DNA from: Dyella nitratireducens
GTDB taxonomy: Bacteria > Pseudomonadota > Gammaproteobacteria > Xanthomonadales > Rhodanobacteraceae
Reading direction: 5' to 3'
Length of the DNA: 64,000 nucleotides
NCBI RefSeq assembly: GCF_014642835.1
Contig: NZ_BMJA01000001.1
Span: forward strand, 345,940 to 409,939
How positions within the stretch are numbered: the first letter of the stretch is position 1; every line of letters begins with the position of its first letter. Shown here in pieces: positions 23,001 through 30,380 of the stretch. The notes below the pieces were generated by a model, which saw nothing but the letters and a program-made list of their open reading frames with translations, was not told the origin of the DNA and searched no databases. Position numbers and translations under genes: made by a program.

Positions 23001-25298
23001 GGAGTTCATGCCAAGTGCCACGGAATCTTGTCCAAAAGCGTACGCCGGCCCCCCAATGGCGACGGCCCCCAGCCCATTGGCTTGCGCCGGTATCGAGTCT
23101 ACGACGGGATTGAAAGCGAAATACTCGTTATTTCCACCAGCTCCATCACTCACCGCCTTGTCCAACGCGCTCAGCGCGCCACTAAGCGTGGTCTGCACAC
23201 CGCCATTGGCAAGCGTGTAAGTAGGCCCCGTGACATCTCCTGTCGCCGGATCGATGGCAGCGCCACCGCCCAGCGCGGTCACCACCGGCTGCAACTGATT
23301 CACGTTGACGGCGTCGTAGGTTTCCAGACCGGCATCCATATTGACGATCCGATGCCGCATGCTGGTGGTTCTGTTGCCGACGGAAACGGTCATATCGGCA
23401 TCTGCCAGCGTGTTGGCGCCCAGTGCTACGGATGCCGTGCCAGACAAAACCTTGGCGTTATCGCCGAGCGCGACGCCGCCGGCGTAGCTGGTGACGGCAC
23501 CTCGGCCAATCGCGGTTGAGCTATTGCCGTAAGCCATGGCGCCATCACCGAGTGCAATCGATCCCGCTCCGGTTATCGAACTGTCGCCACCGCCATTATT
23601 GATTTTTGCATTGCGCCCGATCGCAATCGCGCCGTCACCGGTGTTATCGACGAGCGCATTCGAACCGATGACGATGTTTCCATCGCCGTCTACATTGGCG
23701 GTGCCCTTGCCCGATAAGGCACCCGCACCGATGACGACGGTATTGCTGCCGACGGCGCTGGCCTGGATGCCCACGGTCACCGAATAATTTCCCGCTGCCG
23801 ATGCAGCCTGGCCGAGTGCGGTTGCCGCCACACCGCTCGCGTTGGAGCTATGGCCCATGGAAGTCGAGCTATCGGCGCTGGCGGTGGAAAGAGCGCCAAA
23901 GGTCGAAGAGCGCAGGCCGCTTGCCTTGGCTTGCAAACCCACTGCACTGCTGCTCTGTCCAGTTCCTTGCGCCAAGGTACCGATGGCGATGGCATTGAAG
24001 CCAGCGACGGTATTGCCACCCAGTGCCACGGCGGACTGCGCGTTCGCATTGGCATTCGGTCCCAATGCCGTGGCGCTATTGCCCGCTTGGGCATTCAAAT
24101 CGTCAGCGGCAGTGCCCGCTTTGACGTTGAGATATTTGTCGTACACGCCACCGGCTGCATTGCTCACGGCTTTGTCCAAGGCACCCAGCGCACCACTGAG
24201 CGAGCTCTGCACACCGCCATTGGCGAGCGTGTAGCTGGGACCGGTTACCGCACCGGTCGCGGGATCGATGGAAGCGCCACCGCCCAAAGCCGTGATAACC
24301 GGCTTCAGCTGGTTCACATTCACCGCATCCGTGTCCAGCACACCTGCGGCCATGTTCATGACGCGACGCTCACTACGCACGGCGCCCACGGAAACCGAGT
24401 TGTCCGCCGTGGTCACCGAGTTACCACCCAGCGCGACAGCGTTGTTGTTAGTGGCGGTGGCGAGCTGACCGATGGCCACGGAAACGGTGCCGGATACGCT
24501 CGCGCTTTCGCCGACAGCAACAGAACCCGTACCAGACGTAACGGACGCCTCGCCAATGGCGATGGCGTGAACCACTGACGCGACTGCCGATATAGTCTGG
24601 CTGCCGCCAATCGCGATAGAGCCGTTGCCAGGCGCTTGGGCGCCATAGCCCAACGCCGTGGCTCCCACGCCCGATGCGTTTGCGGCCGAGCCGAGTGCCA
24701 CGGTGTTAATGGTCGTTGCCTTAGATAATGATCCGATCGCGACGGACAGATTGCCCGATGCATTCACGTTGTATCCGCCAGCAAACGCCTGTGTACCAGT
24801 CGTAAATTCATTGAGGCCGTCCGCAGCACCCACATACGTGGAATAGTTACCTGTTGCAGCTGCGTTGTTACCAAGCGCAAGGGCTGAGGTACCTGAAGCA
24901 TTCGAGCCGCTTCCGACGCCAACCGAACTGCTGTTGATAGCCTGCGCATTGTTGCCAACTGCAATGCTAGCGGCGCCTGATGCGTTGGCAGGGGTGTAGC
25001 CGGCACCGGGATTAGAGGATTGAACTGCAACGGCATCTAGGCCTACTGCAAGAGGGCTAATATCTTGCACATGACCATTGCCGAGAATGCGCGGTGAGGT
25101 CCCAGCCCGTGACGGTTTCAAGTCAACCCGCCGGCTGCCGATAGCCGGCCGACCTGCCGGGTTTGCAATACTTTCCCGTCCAGCCGTTTGCGCCAGCTTA
25201 TGGGCAATTTTCTTGGCCAATGTGGCCTGCAGGCCGCTCGGCGAATGGCCGACTTTCGACTGGGCTTGACCATTGGAATGACCGTTGTGCTTTTTCAT
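17058..25298 (-). CDS. Giant YadA-head repeat protein with non-Sec leader and no membrane anchor
   Basis: A 2,746-residue protein made almost wholly of YadA-type head repeats (VALG/AIG/SVGxx 14-mers) alternating with neck/connector motifs (DAVNVNQL, SKDAINGSQL, STDAVNGGQL) and 'AVTYD' stalk-insert domains. These are parts of trimeric autotransporter passengers. It lacks two expected parts: the N-terminus (MKKHNGHS...PSGLQATL) has no hydrophobic signal core or ESPR, and the C-terminus ends in a short coiled coil ('LKEEMAAMKAEIQQLRGQL') without a beta-barrel anchor. About residues 1,500-2,300 hold three tandem copies of a roughly 273-residue module. ATG 25298 (AAGGA upstream) is chosen over a TTG at 25319 because the 1,382-residue neighbour has the same leader start. 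How or whether it is exported is unknown. Confidence 0.85.
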   Translation of the reverse strand: MKKHNGHSNGQAQSKVGHSPSGLQATLAKKIAHKLAQTAGRESIANPAGRPAIGSRRVDLKPSRAGTSPRILGNGHVQDISPLAVGLDAVAVQSSNPGAGYTPANASGAASIAVGNNAQAINSSSVGVGSGSNASGTSALALGNNAAATGNYSTYVGAADGLNEFTTGTQAFAGGYNVNASGNLSVAIGSLSKATTINTVALGSAANASGVGATALGYGAQAPGNGSIAIGGSQTISAVASVVHAIAIGEASVTSGTGSVAVGESASVSGTVSVAIGQLATATNNNAVALGGNSVTTADNSVSVGAVRSERRVMNMAAGVLDTDAVNVNQLKPVITALGGGASIDPATGAVTGPSYTLANGGVQSSLSGALGALDKAVSNAAGGVYDKYLNVKAGTAADDLNAQAGNSATALGPNANANAQSAVALGGNTVAGFNAIAIGTLAQGTGQSSSAVGLQAKASGLRSSTFGALSTASADSSTSMGHSSNASGVAATALGQAASAAGNYSVTVGIQASAVGSNTVVIGAGALSGKGTANVDGDGNIVIGSNALVDNTGDGAIAIGRNAKINNGGGDSSITGAGSIALGDGAMAYGNSSTAIGRGAVTSYAGGVALGDNAKVLSGTASVALGANTLADADMTVSVGNRTTSMRHRIVNMDAGLETYDAVNVNQLQPVVTALGGGAAIDPATGDVTGPTYTLANGGVQTTLSGALSALDKAVSDGAGGNNEYFAFNPVVDSIPAQANGLGAVAIGGPAYAFGQDSVALGMNSTATEDNTVSIGSVVIKRRIVNVARGDVSVTSTEAVTGAQLYETSQQLDALESALKDSGVIDPGTGDTLAVTYGTATKNMIPLGNAGRPVAITNVATAVDQTGAVNLSQLNGAMDTLRGELSPSIAYLKVDSTGADANASGADAVALGSEAVASKDEALAVGVRARAAVEKSVALGSDSLADTDLSVSIGNNPLGLKRRLVNMEAGAAADDAVSVSQLQPVVAALGGGAAIDPVTGMVTSPTYTFADGSVHTSLDAALDALDQAVSEGGGNNPYLAINSTGADAEANGNDAIGLGSGANASANNAVALGANSKADAADTVSVGAPGSERKIVNVAKGDVSATSTEAVTGSQLDETNQEVAELQDALTGSGLIDPVSRTSLAVTYSNANKNIVVLGGLNTPVEIMNVADGLVSSDAATVGQVTSAVSALRGDLSSNLAYVKVNSTGTNAIANGPNSVAIGSTASASETGSVAIGIGARATKIGSVALGNNSQTSYAMTVSVGSPGSERKIINVADGEVNAESKDAINGSQLFEALNTRATARAGILDVENPVYAMEGVTSDNIASLNGGDPSLYTALAFGSGSSTSGIDTVSFGLSAITFSDNAVALGSNSTVGGNMPFSVVMGSDAQVNEPINNTAMGQAVAVGVHVQANNEYALAVGSNSTWALGASSIAIGNSAKDRGVSGIAMGKSATVLTGSTSCIAMGTSTSVATNLNDAIAIGTNASVAANANGGVALGQGAVANRGNAVSLGATTGSTPVGTRQIINLSAGTQATDAVNVTQLQGVTSAIGGGAGVGADGSILPPSYMVGGTPYSDVGAAINAAANMVDPNAVSYDDTTKDEITFGGATGTLLTNVGAGNVTAGSADAINGSQLFGTAQSVATGLGSGAGVNPDGTLNPPLYVIGNTTADNVGEAFANLYTVINSQLADSGLVDQNGQPIAAVTYDGTLQNRVTLGGTGASAQVTVTNVAAGNVSSATSTDAVNGGQLFATNQQLDATDQAVSDLKNALDQGGVIDPDTGDSLAVTYADNSKTGIALGTAGTPVTVSNVNAGTQATDAVNIGQLQGAVSALGGGAGVGADGSIVPPSYVVDGKPYPDVGAALDAVASMTDANAVSYDDTTKNEITLGGTAGTLLTNVSAGNVTPTSADAINGSQLYGTARTIATGLGGGATVNPDGTVSPPQYVIDGTTADDVGGALTNLYTVINNQLVDSGLVDQNGQPIAAVTYDGTSQNSVTLGGAGATSPVSVSNVAPGDVSSATSTDAVNGGQLYTTNQAVTELADALDNSGVLDPDGNSLAVTYVDASKEGIALGAAGTPVTVSNVSAGTQATDAVNIGQLQAAVSALGGGASVGADGSIVPPSYVIDGTPYPDVGAALDAVASMTDANAVSYDDTTKNEITLGGTAGTLLTNVSAGNVAPTSADAINGSQLYGTAQTIANGLGGGATVNSDGTVTPPQYAIDGTTAHDVGDALTNLYTVINNQLADSGLVDQNGQPIAAVTYDGASQNSVTLGGAGATSPVSVSNVAPGDASSATSTDAVNGGQLYATNQQIGNLKDTLENSGLLDPNGNSLAVTYDDASKDGVTLGGAGASTPIPLHNMTTGTADTDGVNVAQLTTGLTNVKTELTSDLSNGAIDLKYIKVNSAGAAAQVNGPDTVAIGSACSATGTNGVAIGKNARAVSVSSVAIGFNSLANEIDPVVSVGTIGGERRIINVNDGQINADSKDAINGSQLYTLRKALDEIAATTRGAGVNDASDPVAAIDGRSGNNIASLNGGPDDATAAAMGTFSTANGINALAMGLHNLAGSNYSVALGYLAQTGADHDYSVAVGSDVQTNAPYSVAVGTGARANGKYSVALGSNRTFAIGDSSIAMGDGVTAYGENSIAIGRSATVARNVNDALALGSGASVTAGAIGSVALGHGAVADRGNAISIGGGSVGTRQVVHVSAGTEPNDAVNVAQLMQLKEEMAAMKAEIQQLRGQLDSRPAAH
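18811..20560. repeat. Tandem 819-bp coding repeat inside the giant head-protein gene
   Basis: The stretch at 18811-18912 looks identical to 19630-19731, exactly 819 bp (273 codons) away, and similarity continues on both sides. A more diverged third copy lies about 840 bp further, near 20480. This marks recent in-frame duplication of a stalk/neck module. Confidence 0.8.
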
Positions 25299-25665
25299 GA
25301 CGACACGTCCTTTTAGCAATGAGAAGTGAATGGGGGTTCATTCACGCAACCACGTGCAAACCGGGCCTCGCATCGACACATCAACTTCTTTTATCAACGC
25401 TGTCGCGCTTTCGACACTCGGCATTGCCACGCAGACACGCTTGCTTCTGACTTCATGGAAAGATCCAACAGGGTGGTTGGAATGGAGTTGCTGCGATGCG
25501 TTTCGCTTGATGCATCACAGGAGATGGAAGGCGTGAAGAAGATGGCTCGTGCCTTGAAAACCCCATTTGGGATTCATGGCAAATCGCGACAGGACCGGCG
25601 TGCGCAACATCGCACGCCGGATACTTCGCTTGTTTTATTTTCCATGGCGTGAGCGAGCCATCCCT
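25299..25665. other. 367-bp non-coding leader region, partly duplicated upstream of the neighbouring gene
   Basis: I see no gene here. Blocks next to the start codon (25299-25325), at about 25393-25470 and at about 25575-25647 match blocks at 29815-29845, 29903-29980 and 30297-30384, in the same order relative to the start codons of the two giant proteins. A 7-bp-arm inverted repeat, GTGAATG/CATTCAC, lies at 25326-25345. It probably holds the promoter and 5' UTR of the giant head-protein gene. Confidence 0.6.
25595..25620. terminator. Perfect 10-bp-stem hairpin between the two giant genes
   Basis: CCGGCGTGCG-CAACAT-CGCACGCCGG lies 46 bases past the stop of the upstream giant gene. On the minus strand no U-tract follows, so it may be a stability hairpin or weak terminator. 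The stem is not conserved in the duplicated block at about 30320-30345. Confidence 0.4.
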
Positions 25666-28600
25666 TCAGCGCGCACGCGGTGCGCCTGCCGTGGACGTCA
25701 TCGCCGTTCGACGTTTGCCTCCGGTCGAACTGCGCCGGACGACGTCAATGGTCACATCGTTCATCAGTTGCCAACCCATGTAATACAGGCGATTGGAACC
25801 ACACAACCATTGCGCCAATACGCCAGCCGAAAGCGTTCCTCGCGTAATAGGACCTGTCTTGACGAATTCGATCGCTCCACCCGACGTTCCATCGTCGTAT
25901 CCATTACCGTAGGTTCCCGCCGCCGAGGTTTTTGGCCCGGCAGAATGTGGATCGTTCGTCGTTCCTTTACATCTAAACCCCACGCCTGCTATGCCCGTCG
26001 GGAAAAGCACCGAACTATCTTTCGGCTCACCGCCAGCCTGATTGATCAGGTAAGAGGAATAAGAGGTTGAACAAGTAAAAGAGGTCTGCGCACTAGCAGG
26101 GGCGGTAGGAGTCGTTTCGATGACAGCACCGACCGGCAGGTCTTCCGGGATCGTGATGCTTGATCGGGCAGTGCAACGATAGAAGCTGGTCGTACCGACA
26201 ACGAAAGTAACATTGCCCTGCAAAGCAGGGGCTTGAATCGCCAGGCTAAGCGATAGCGACTCCCTCGGAGGCGCCTCCGGCGTGCCAGCCCGTTTGACGG
26301 TGTAATAAATCTCTACCGTCTTGTTGTTGTTGGGCGTAATCACCGTGTTGCCGACCGTAAAAAAGATCGGGCCAAGGGTTTCAATCTTCACGGCCTGCTG
26401 CTGCGATCCGGCCCCGGCCGCACCTTCCCAGATCATCGTCACGGTGTCACCGATCGCCATGTCGGCGTAGTCGATCACGACATGAACCCCATCGACGGGC
26501 TTGACCAGATTCAGCGTGTCAGTGAACGGGTCTGCTTCGGTGACGACAGGTGCAATCAGTGTCGCATCGGTAACGTGGATGGTTAGATCGTTCAGCAGTT
26601 GCCAGCCCATGTAGTACAAGCGATTGGAACCCATCAACCATTGCGCCATCACGCCAGCTGAGAGCCTTGCTCCTGATGCAATTGGACCGGTCTTGACGAA
26701 TTGGATCGCTCCAGTCGTTCCGCTATTACCGGTAGTTGCCGTATCTCCAGAGATTGGCCCAGCAGTTAAAGGGCTCGGATCGGATGACGAATTTTTTGTG
26801 TAAATGAGCCTAAATCCCACACCCGGTATGCTCGTCGGAAAGAGCGTCGAGTCATCTTTCGGCTCGCTGCCAACAAGATTGATTCGGTAATACGACCGCA
26901 ATGTTGAAGAACTAGTAGAGGTCTGCGCGCTAGCACTGCTTGCCGGGGTTGTCTCAATCACTGCCCCAACCGGCAAATCGTCTGGAATCGTGATGATTGA
27001 TTGGGTGGTGCAACGGTAGAAGCTGGTAGTACCAACAGCAAATGTGGCCGTGCCTTGCAGGGCGAGGTTTTGAATCGCTAAATCAAGCGATGACGATTCC
27101 GCTGTCGACTCCTCCGGCTGCCCTTTCCGCAGGACGGTATAAAAAATCCGTACGGTTTTGTTGTAGTTGGGCGCGATCGTGGCACTGCTCACCGTAAAAA
27201 GGAGGGGACCAGGCGTTGTAACCTCCACAGGCTGCGTATCGGATCCGCCTCCGTCCGTGCCTTGCCAGATCATGGTTACCGTGTCACCGATCTCCATGCC
27301 GTCGTAATCGATCACGATGTGGACACCAGCATCGACGGGCTTGACCAGATTCAACGTATCGGTGAACGGGTCGGCTTCGATAACGATGGGCGCCGTCAGC
27401 GCCACCAGCACCGCAACCCTGAAGTTCCACGCAAGCGACACCGGCTCGCTGCCATACAACCCCTTAGCGGTGAAGCGGTGATTTCCATCGGCAAGCCCGG
27501 TCACTGCACGGGTCCACACGCCAGCGCTATTCACGTCGACGATACCGTGCGAAATGGTGTCGTTGTCGAACAGTTCGACGGTCGTATCAGGAGTGGCTGT
27601 GCCGCTAAGCGTCACGGTCGTGTCTTCCGTTACGCCACCTTCGAGAATCTCGCCCTTCGAATCCCTGACCGAGGTGATGGCCGGGATGATGTCCTGCGCC
27701 GCACCCACGCGCAGCGTCCGTGATGCCGATGGTCGTGGGCTTCCTACCTTCGGTGTCACCGTATAGCGGATCGTTACCGTGCCGCCGTCATTGGCGATCA
27801 CGTACGCCTTGTCCACGTCGAACAGCACCGGCTTGTTGACCGTGGCGGCACGGATGTTGATCCAGTCGCTGAAGCTGCCACCGGGTCCGCTGCTGCCGAT
27901 CCAATCCATATCCACGCGGTCGCCATCGGCCTTGTCGTACTCGATGCGCACCTCGGCATACAGGCCGACGGCATCCGGATCCAACGTCACGTTGTCCGGT
28001 GCTTCATCCACGGTCGGCGCAGGCAGTGTCACGCCTTGCGTGTCGCTCACCCGCAGTGTCCGCACCAGCGAAGGACGCAACGGCGTACCGTCGCCAATCA
28101 TCACCTCGTACCACACCTCCACCGTGCCACCAGCCAACAGCGCAATCTCCGCCCCCGGCACTTGCAGCACCACTTCCTTGCCCACCGCACTGCCGCTGAT
28201 CGTGCGGTCGAACGAATACACATGCGACTCGCCATCGGCACGCATGCCCGACCAGATCAGTGTTACCACGTCCCCCGCATCCATGCCGGGGTACGGCGGA
28301 ATGCGCACCGTCGCCCGCGACAACGTCGCGTCCAGTTCATCGTAGTCGTTCGGCGCTTCGTCCACCGTCGGTGCCGGCAACTTCGCCGCCTCGCCGACGA
28401 TCGTCACGCGCACCTGCTTGGAGCTGCGTCCGCTTTGCAAGCGGTACGACACCACCGCATCGCCTTGCGCGAGCGCAACCACGCTGGCGTTGGGCACGAA
28501 GAATTCCAGCGTCTGCACCGGGCCGCGCGTAACGTCTTGCGCTTCCTCATATGGTACCAACACACCTTCGGCGGTATGACCCACCCACTGCAGGGTTACG

Positions 28601-29814
28601 GTATCGCCGACCGCAAAGTCCGGCGCAAACGCCGTGACCAGCACCCGTACATCCTCACCGCCTAACTGCGCCAGATCGATCACGCCGTTGTCGTCGGCAT
28701 TCGTCACTTCCGGCAAGAACAGCGCATTGCCTTGCACATCCACCACCACCTCAGTGGTGGGCGACCAGCCGGAGCGGTTGCCTACCAGGTCGAATACCTG
28801 ATACCGCAGCACCACCGCATCACCGTCGCCAGCGGCGCGGATGGTGGCGTCGTTCACGACCACCATCACAGGTAGATTGACCTCGCTGCTATCGCGCAGG
28901 GTGTACTCCACGAAAGCACCGCCCCAGTTCAGCCGGATGCGATCGCCGACGGCCATGTTGGGATACGGCTGGATCATCACCGGCACACCGCGAGCGGCCC
29001 AAGAGGTATCCACTCCATTGCGAATAACCTCGTCAGGCAGGTTCGGCGCCGCCAGGTTCGGGTTCTCGTCCGGCGCGGGATCGACGCCGCCAGGCGGGTC
29101 CAGCTTGACCAGCACGGGCAGCAGTGGGGACAGCTCCTGGAAACCGCTGCCTGCACGCGTTACGCGGCACACCACATTGATCCAACCGGCGACCACATCG
29201 TCTTCCGGCACAGTCAGCAGCACGGCTTTGTTGACTTCTTCCGGGAATTGCAGGGTTTTGCCAGCGACCGGCGTGCCCGGATAGCCCGGGCTTTGCGGAT
29301 CGTCGGGTGCACCCCAGAACAGATCGAGCCGATCACCCACCTGCATCGGCGACCACGGCTCCATCTGCACGATCACACCGCCTTCACGCACGTGCAGGCC
29401 GATACCTTGTTCGCCGTTATCGCCGATCGGCACGGATTTGAGGATCGTGGGTTGCAGCAGAATGCGCGACAGCCCAGGCGACTCACTCACGGCGGCTGTG
29501 AGAGCTTTTGCACGATGGCCGTAGCCCACCGCGGGTGCCCGCGCCTGCGTGCCAGCATAGGCCATGGATGCGTCAGCTTTTAGAACAGGGCGCGCAGGAA
29601 GCTCCGCATGGCGGGGACGCGGCTCGGCCCATACCGTCTCCCAGGGATGCGGCGTGCGACCAATGGCCGGCTGGTCATCACCGTGTTCCAACACGTGCCC
29701 GGTTTGCGTCAGCGCAGGGGGGATGTTTTCTCCCAGAGTGGCTTGAAGGCCGCTCGGCACGGGGCGGGCCTTCGACTTGCCATGATCAGTGGAGTGACCG
29801 TTGTGTTTTTTCAT
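25666..29814 (-). CDS. Large Ig-like repeat protein with two tandem fimbrial-adhesin-like modules and non-Sec leader
   Basis: A 1,382-residue protein. Residues 1-60 share a leader with the giant head protein (MKKHNGHS, SK, PSGLQATL, QT, PAIG in order); no Sec signal core is visible. Residues about 95-870 form a series of Ig-like beta domains with the recurring pattern 'GD.V.L.W.G' and 'PAPTVDEAP' linkers, including one bacterial Ig domain ('VTLSGTATPDTTVELFDN'). Residues about 812-1090 and 1090-1370 are two copies of one module: an Ig-like domain plus a domain with 'SFYRCT...ITIP.DLPVGAVIETTP', 'GVGFR' and 'SNRLYYMGWQL.ND.TI.V', reminiscent of fimbrial tip adhesins. A surface-binding role is inference. 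The upstream region is shared with the giant head-protein gene; the divergent neighbour is a hybrid kinase. Confidence 0.8.
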   Translation of the reverse strand: MKKHNGHSTDHGKSKARPVPSGLQATLGENIPPALTQTGHVLEHGDDQPAIGRTPHPWETVWAEPRPRHAELPARPVLKADASMAYAGTQARAPAVGYGHRAKALTAAVSESPGLSRILLQPTILKSVPIGDNGEQGIGLHVREGGVIVQMEPWSPMQVGDRLDLFWGAPDDPQSPGYPGTPVAGKTLQFPEEVNKAVLLTVPEDDVVAGWINVVCRVTRAGSGFQELSPLLPVLVKLDPPGGVDPAPDENPNLAAPNLPDEVIRNGVDTSWAARGVPVMIQPYPNMAVGDRIRLNWGGAFVEYTLRDSSEVNLPVMVVVNDATIRAAGDGDAVVLRYQVFDLVGNRSGWSPTTEVVVDVQGNALFLPEVTNADDNGVIDLAQLGGEDVRVLVTAFAPDFAVGDTVTLQWVGHTAEGVLVPYEEAQDVTRGPVQTLEFFVPNASVVALAQGDAVVSYRLQSGRSSKQVRVTIVGEAAKLPAPTVDEAPNDYDELDATLSRATVRIPPYPGMDAGDVVTLIWSGMRADGESHVYSFDRTISGSAVGKEVVLQVPGAEIALLAGGTVEVWYEVMIGDGTPLRPSLVRTLRVSDTQGVTLPAPTVDEAPDNVTLDPDAVGLYAEVRIEYDKADGDRVDMDWIGSSGPGGSFSDWINIRAATVNKPVLFDVDKAYVIANDGGTVTIRYTVTPKVGSPRPSASRTLRVGAAQDIIPAITSVRDSKGEILEGGVTEDTTVTLSGTATPDTTVELFDNDTISHGIVDVNSAGVWTRAVTGLADGNHRFTAKGLYGSEPVSLAWNFRVAVLVALTAPIVIEADPFTDTLNLVKPVDAGVHIVIDYDGMEIGDTVTMIWQGTDGGGSDTQPVEVTTPGPLLFTVSSATIAPNYNKTVRIFYTVLRKGQPEESTAESSSLDLAIQNLALQGTATFAVGTTSFYRCTTQSIITIPDDLPVGAVIETTPASSASAQTSTSSSTLRSYYRINLVGSEPKDDSTLFPTSIPGVGFRLIYTKNSSSDPSPLTAGPISGDTATTGNSGTTGAIQFVKTGPIASGARLSAGVMAQWLMGSNRLYYMGWQLLNDLTIHVTDATLIAPVVTEADPFTDTLNLVKPVDGVHVVIDYADMAIGDTVTMIWEGAAGAGSQQQAVKIETLGPIFFTVGNTVITPNNNKTVEIYYTVKRAGTPEAPPRESLSLSLAIQAPALQGNVTFVVGTTSFYRCTARSSITIPEDLPVGAVIETTPTAPASAQTSFTCSTSYSSYLINQAGGEPKDSSVLFPTGIAGVGFRCKGTTNDPHSAGPKTSAAGTYGNGYDDGTSGGAIEFVKTGPITRGTLSAGVLAQWLCGSNRLYYMGWQLMNDVTIDVVRRSSTGGKRRTAMTSTAGAPRAR
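25740..27400. repeat. Tandem duplication of about 835 bp within the Ig-like protein gene
   Basis: 25748 onward matches 26579 onward, and 26522 matches 27362 (offsets 831-840 bp). Two copies of one Ig plus adhesin-like module result. Both copies look AT-richer than the rest of the gene. Confidence 0.75.
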
Positions 29815-30380
29815 GACGACGCATCCTTTCTTTCAGCAATGGGGATGAGGAGGTTTACGTCACGCCGTCACATGTCATTCCAGCGTCACATCCACACACA
29901 GCTTCATAAAACCGCAACGCTTTCGGCACTTAACATGACGGCGCATGCACGCTTGCTGCTGGCTTCACGGAAAGGTTGAAACAGATTTCTTGAACACACC
30001 TCAGCTTTACCCTGAAAAACCTTCGGCGAAACGAAAGGAAGCTCAGCACAGGAGCTGATGGTTGACGCGATGGAGCAATCAATCGATGGACTTCCTCCGT
30101 GAAGCAAATATGAGGCGCAGCGAGCCCCATCACATGCCATGACACTGGCAACGCGACGAGGATTCGCTAAAGATGTGGCCGCCCGGTGGAATGGCGGTCG
30201 TACCGCATGTCAAAACGATTAACGGTTACCCATGCATCGCAAAAGATGCAGAGCATGTGAAACCATGACACGTATCCCGATAATCCCTTGTGAAGGGCAT
30301 GGCAAGTTGCGATAAAGCCAGCGTGCACACCATCGCATGACGAATACTTCGCTACTAACTTCCTATAGGTTCTTACTCCC
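29815..30380. other. 566-bp divergent intergenic region between the Ig-like protein and kinase genes
   Basis: I see no coding sequence I can support. It should hold divergent promoters. AAAGGATGCGTCGTC is the ribosome binding region of the Ig-like protein gene. Three blocks are shared with 25299-25665; the distal block ends at the kinase start codon (cccatgg at 30378-30384 versus ccatgg in the other copy). The centre, about 29985-30290, is unique. Confidence 0.6.

Noticed and set aside
21066-23519. 817-codon open frame on the plus strand
   Set aside because: It is antisense to the repetitive head-protein gene; repeats of GC-rich codons keep the opposite frame open. No family-like sequence, and no promoter or ribosome binding site.
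17058-25298. CRISPR-like regularity in the giant gene
   Set aside because: The repeated units are coding 14-mers and 273-codon modules in frame, with no short identical repeats separated by unique spacers.
25299-25665. Cyclic-di-GMP or other known riboswitch in the duplicated leaders
   Set aside because: I looked for the conserved cores of common riboswitch classes and saw none; only local hairpins are visible.
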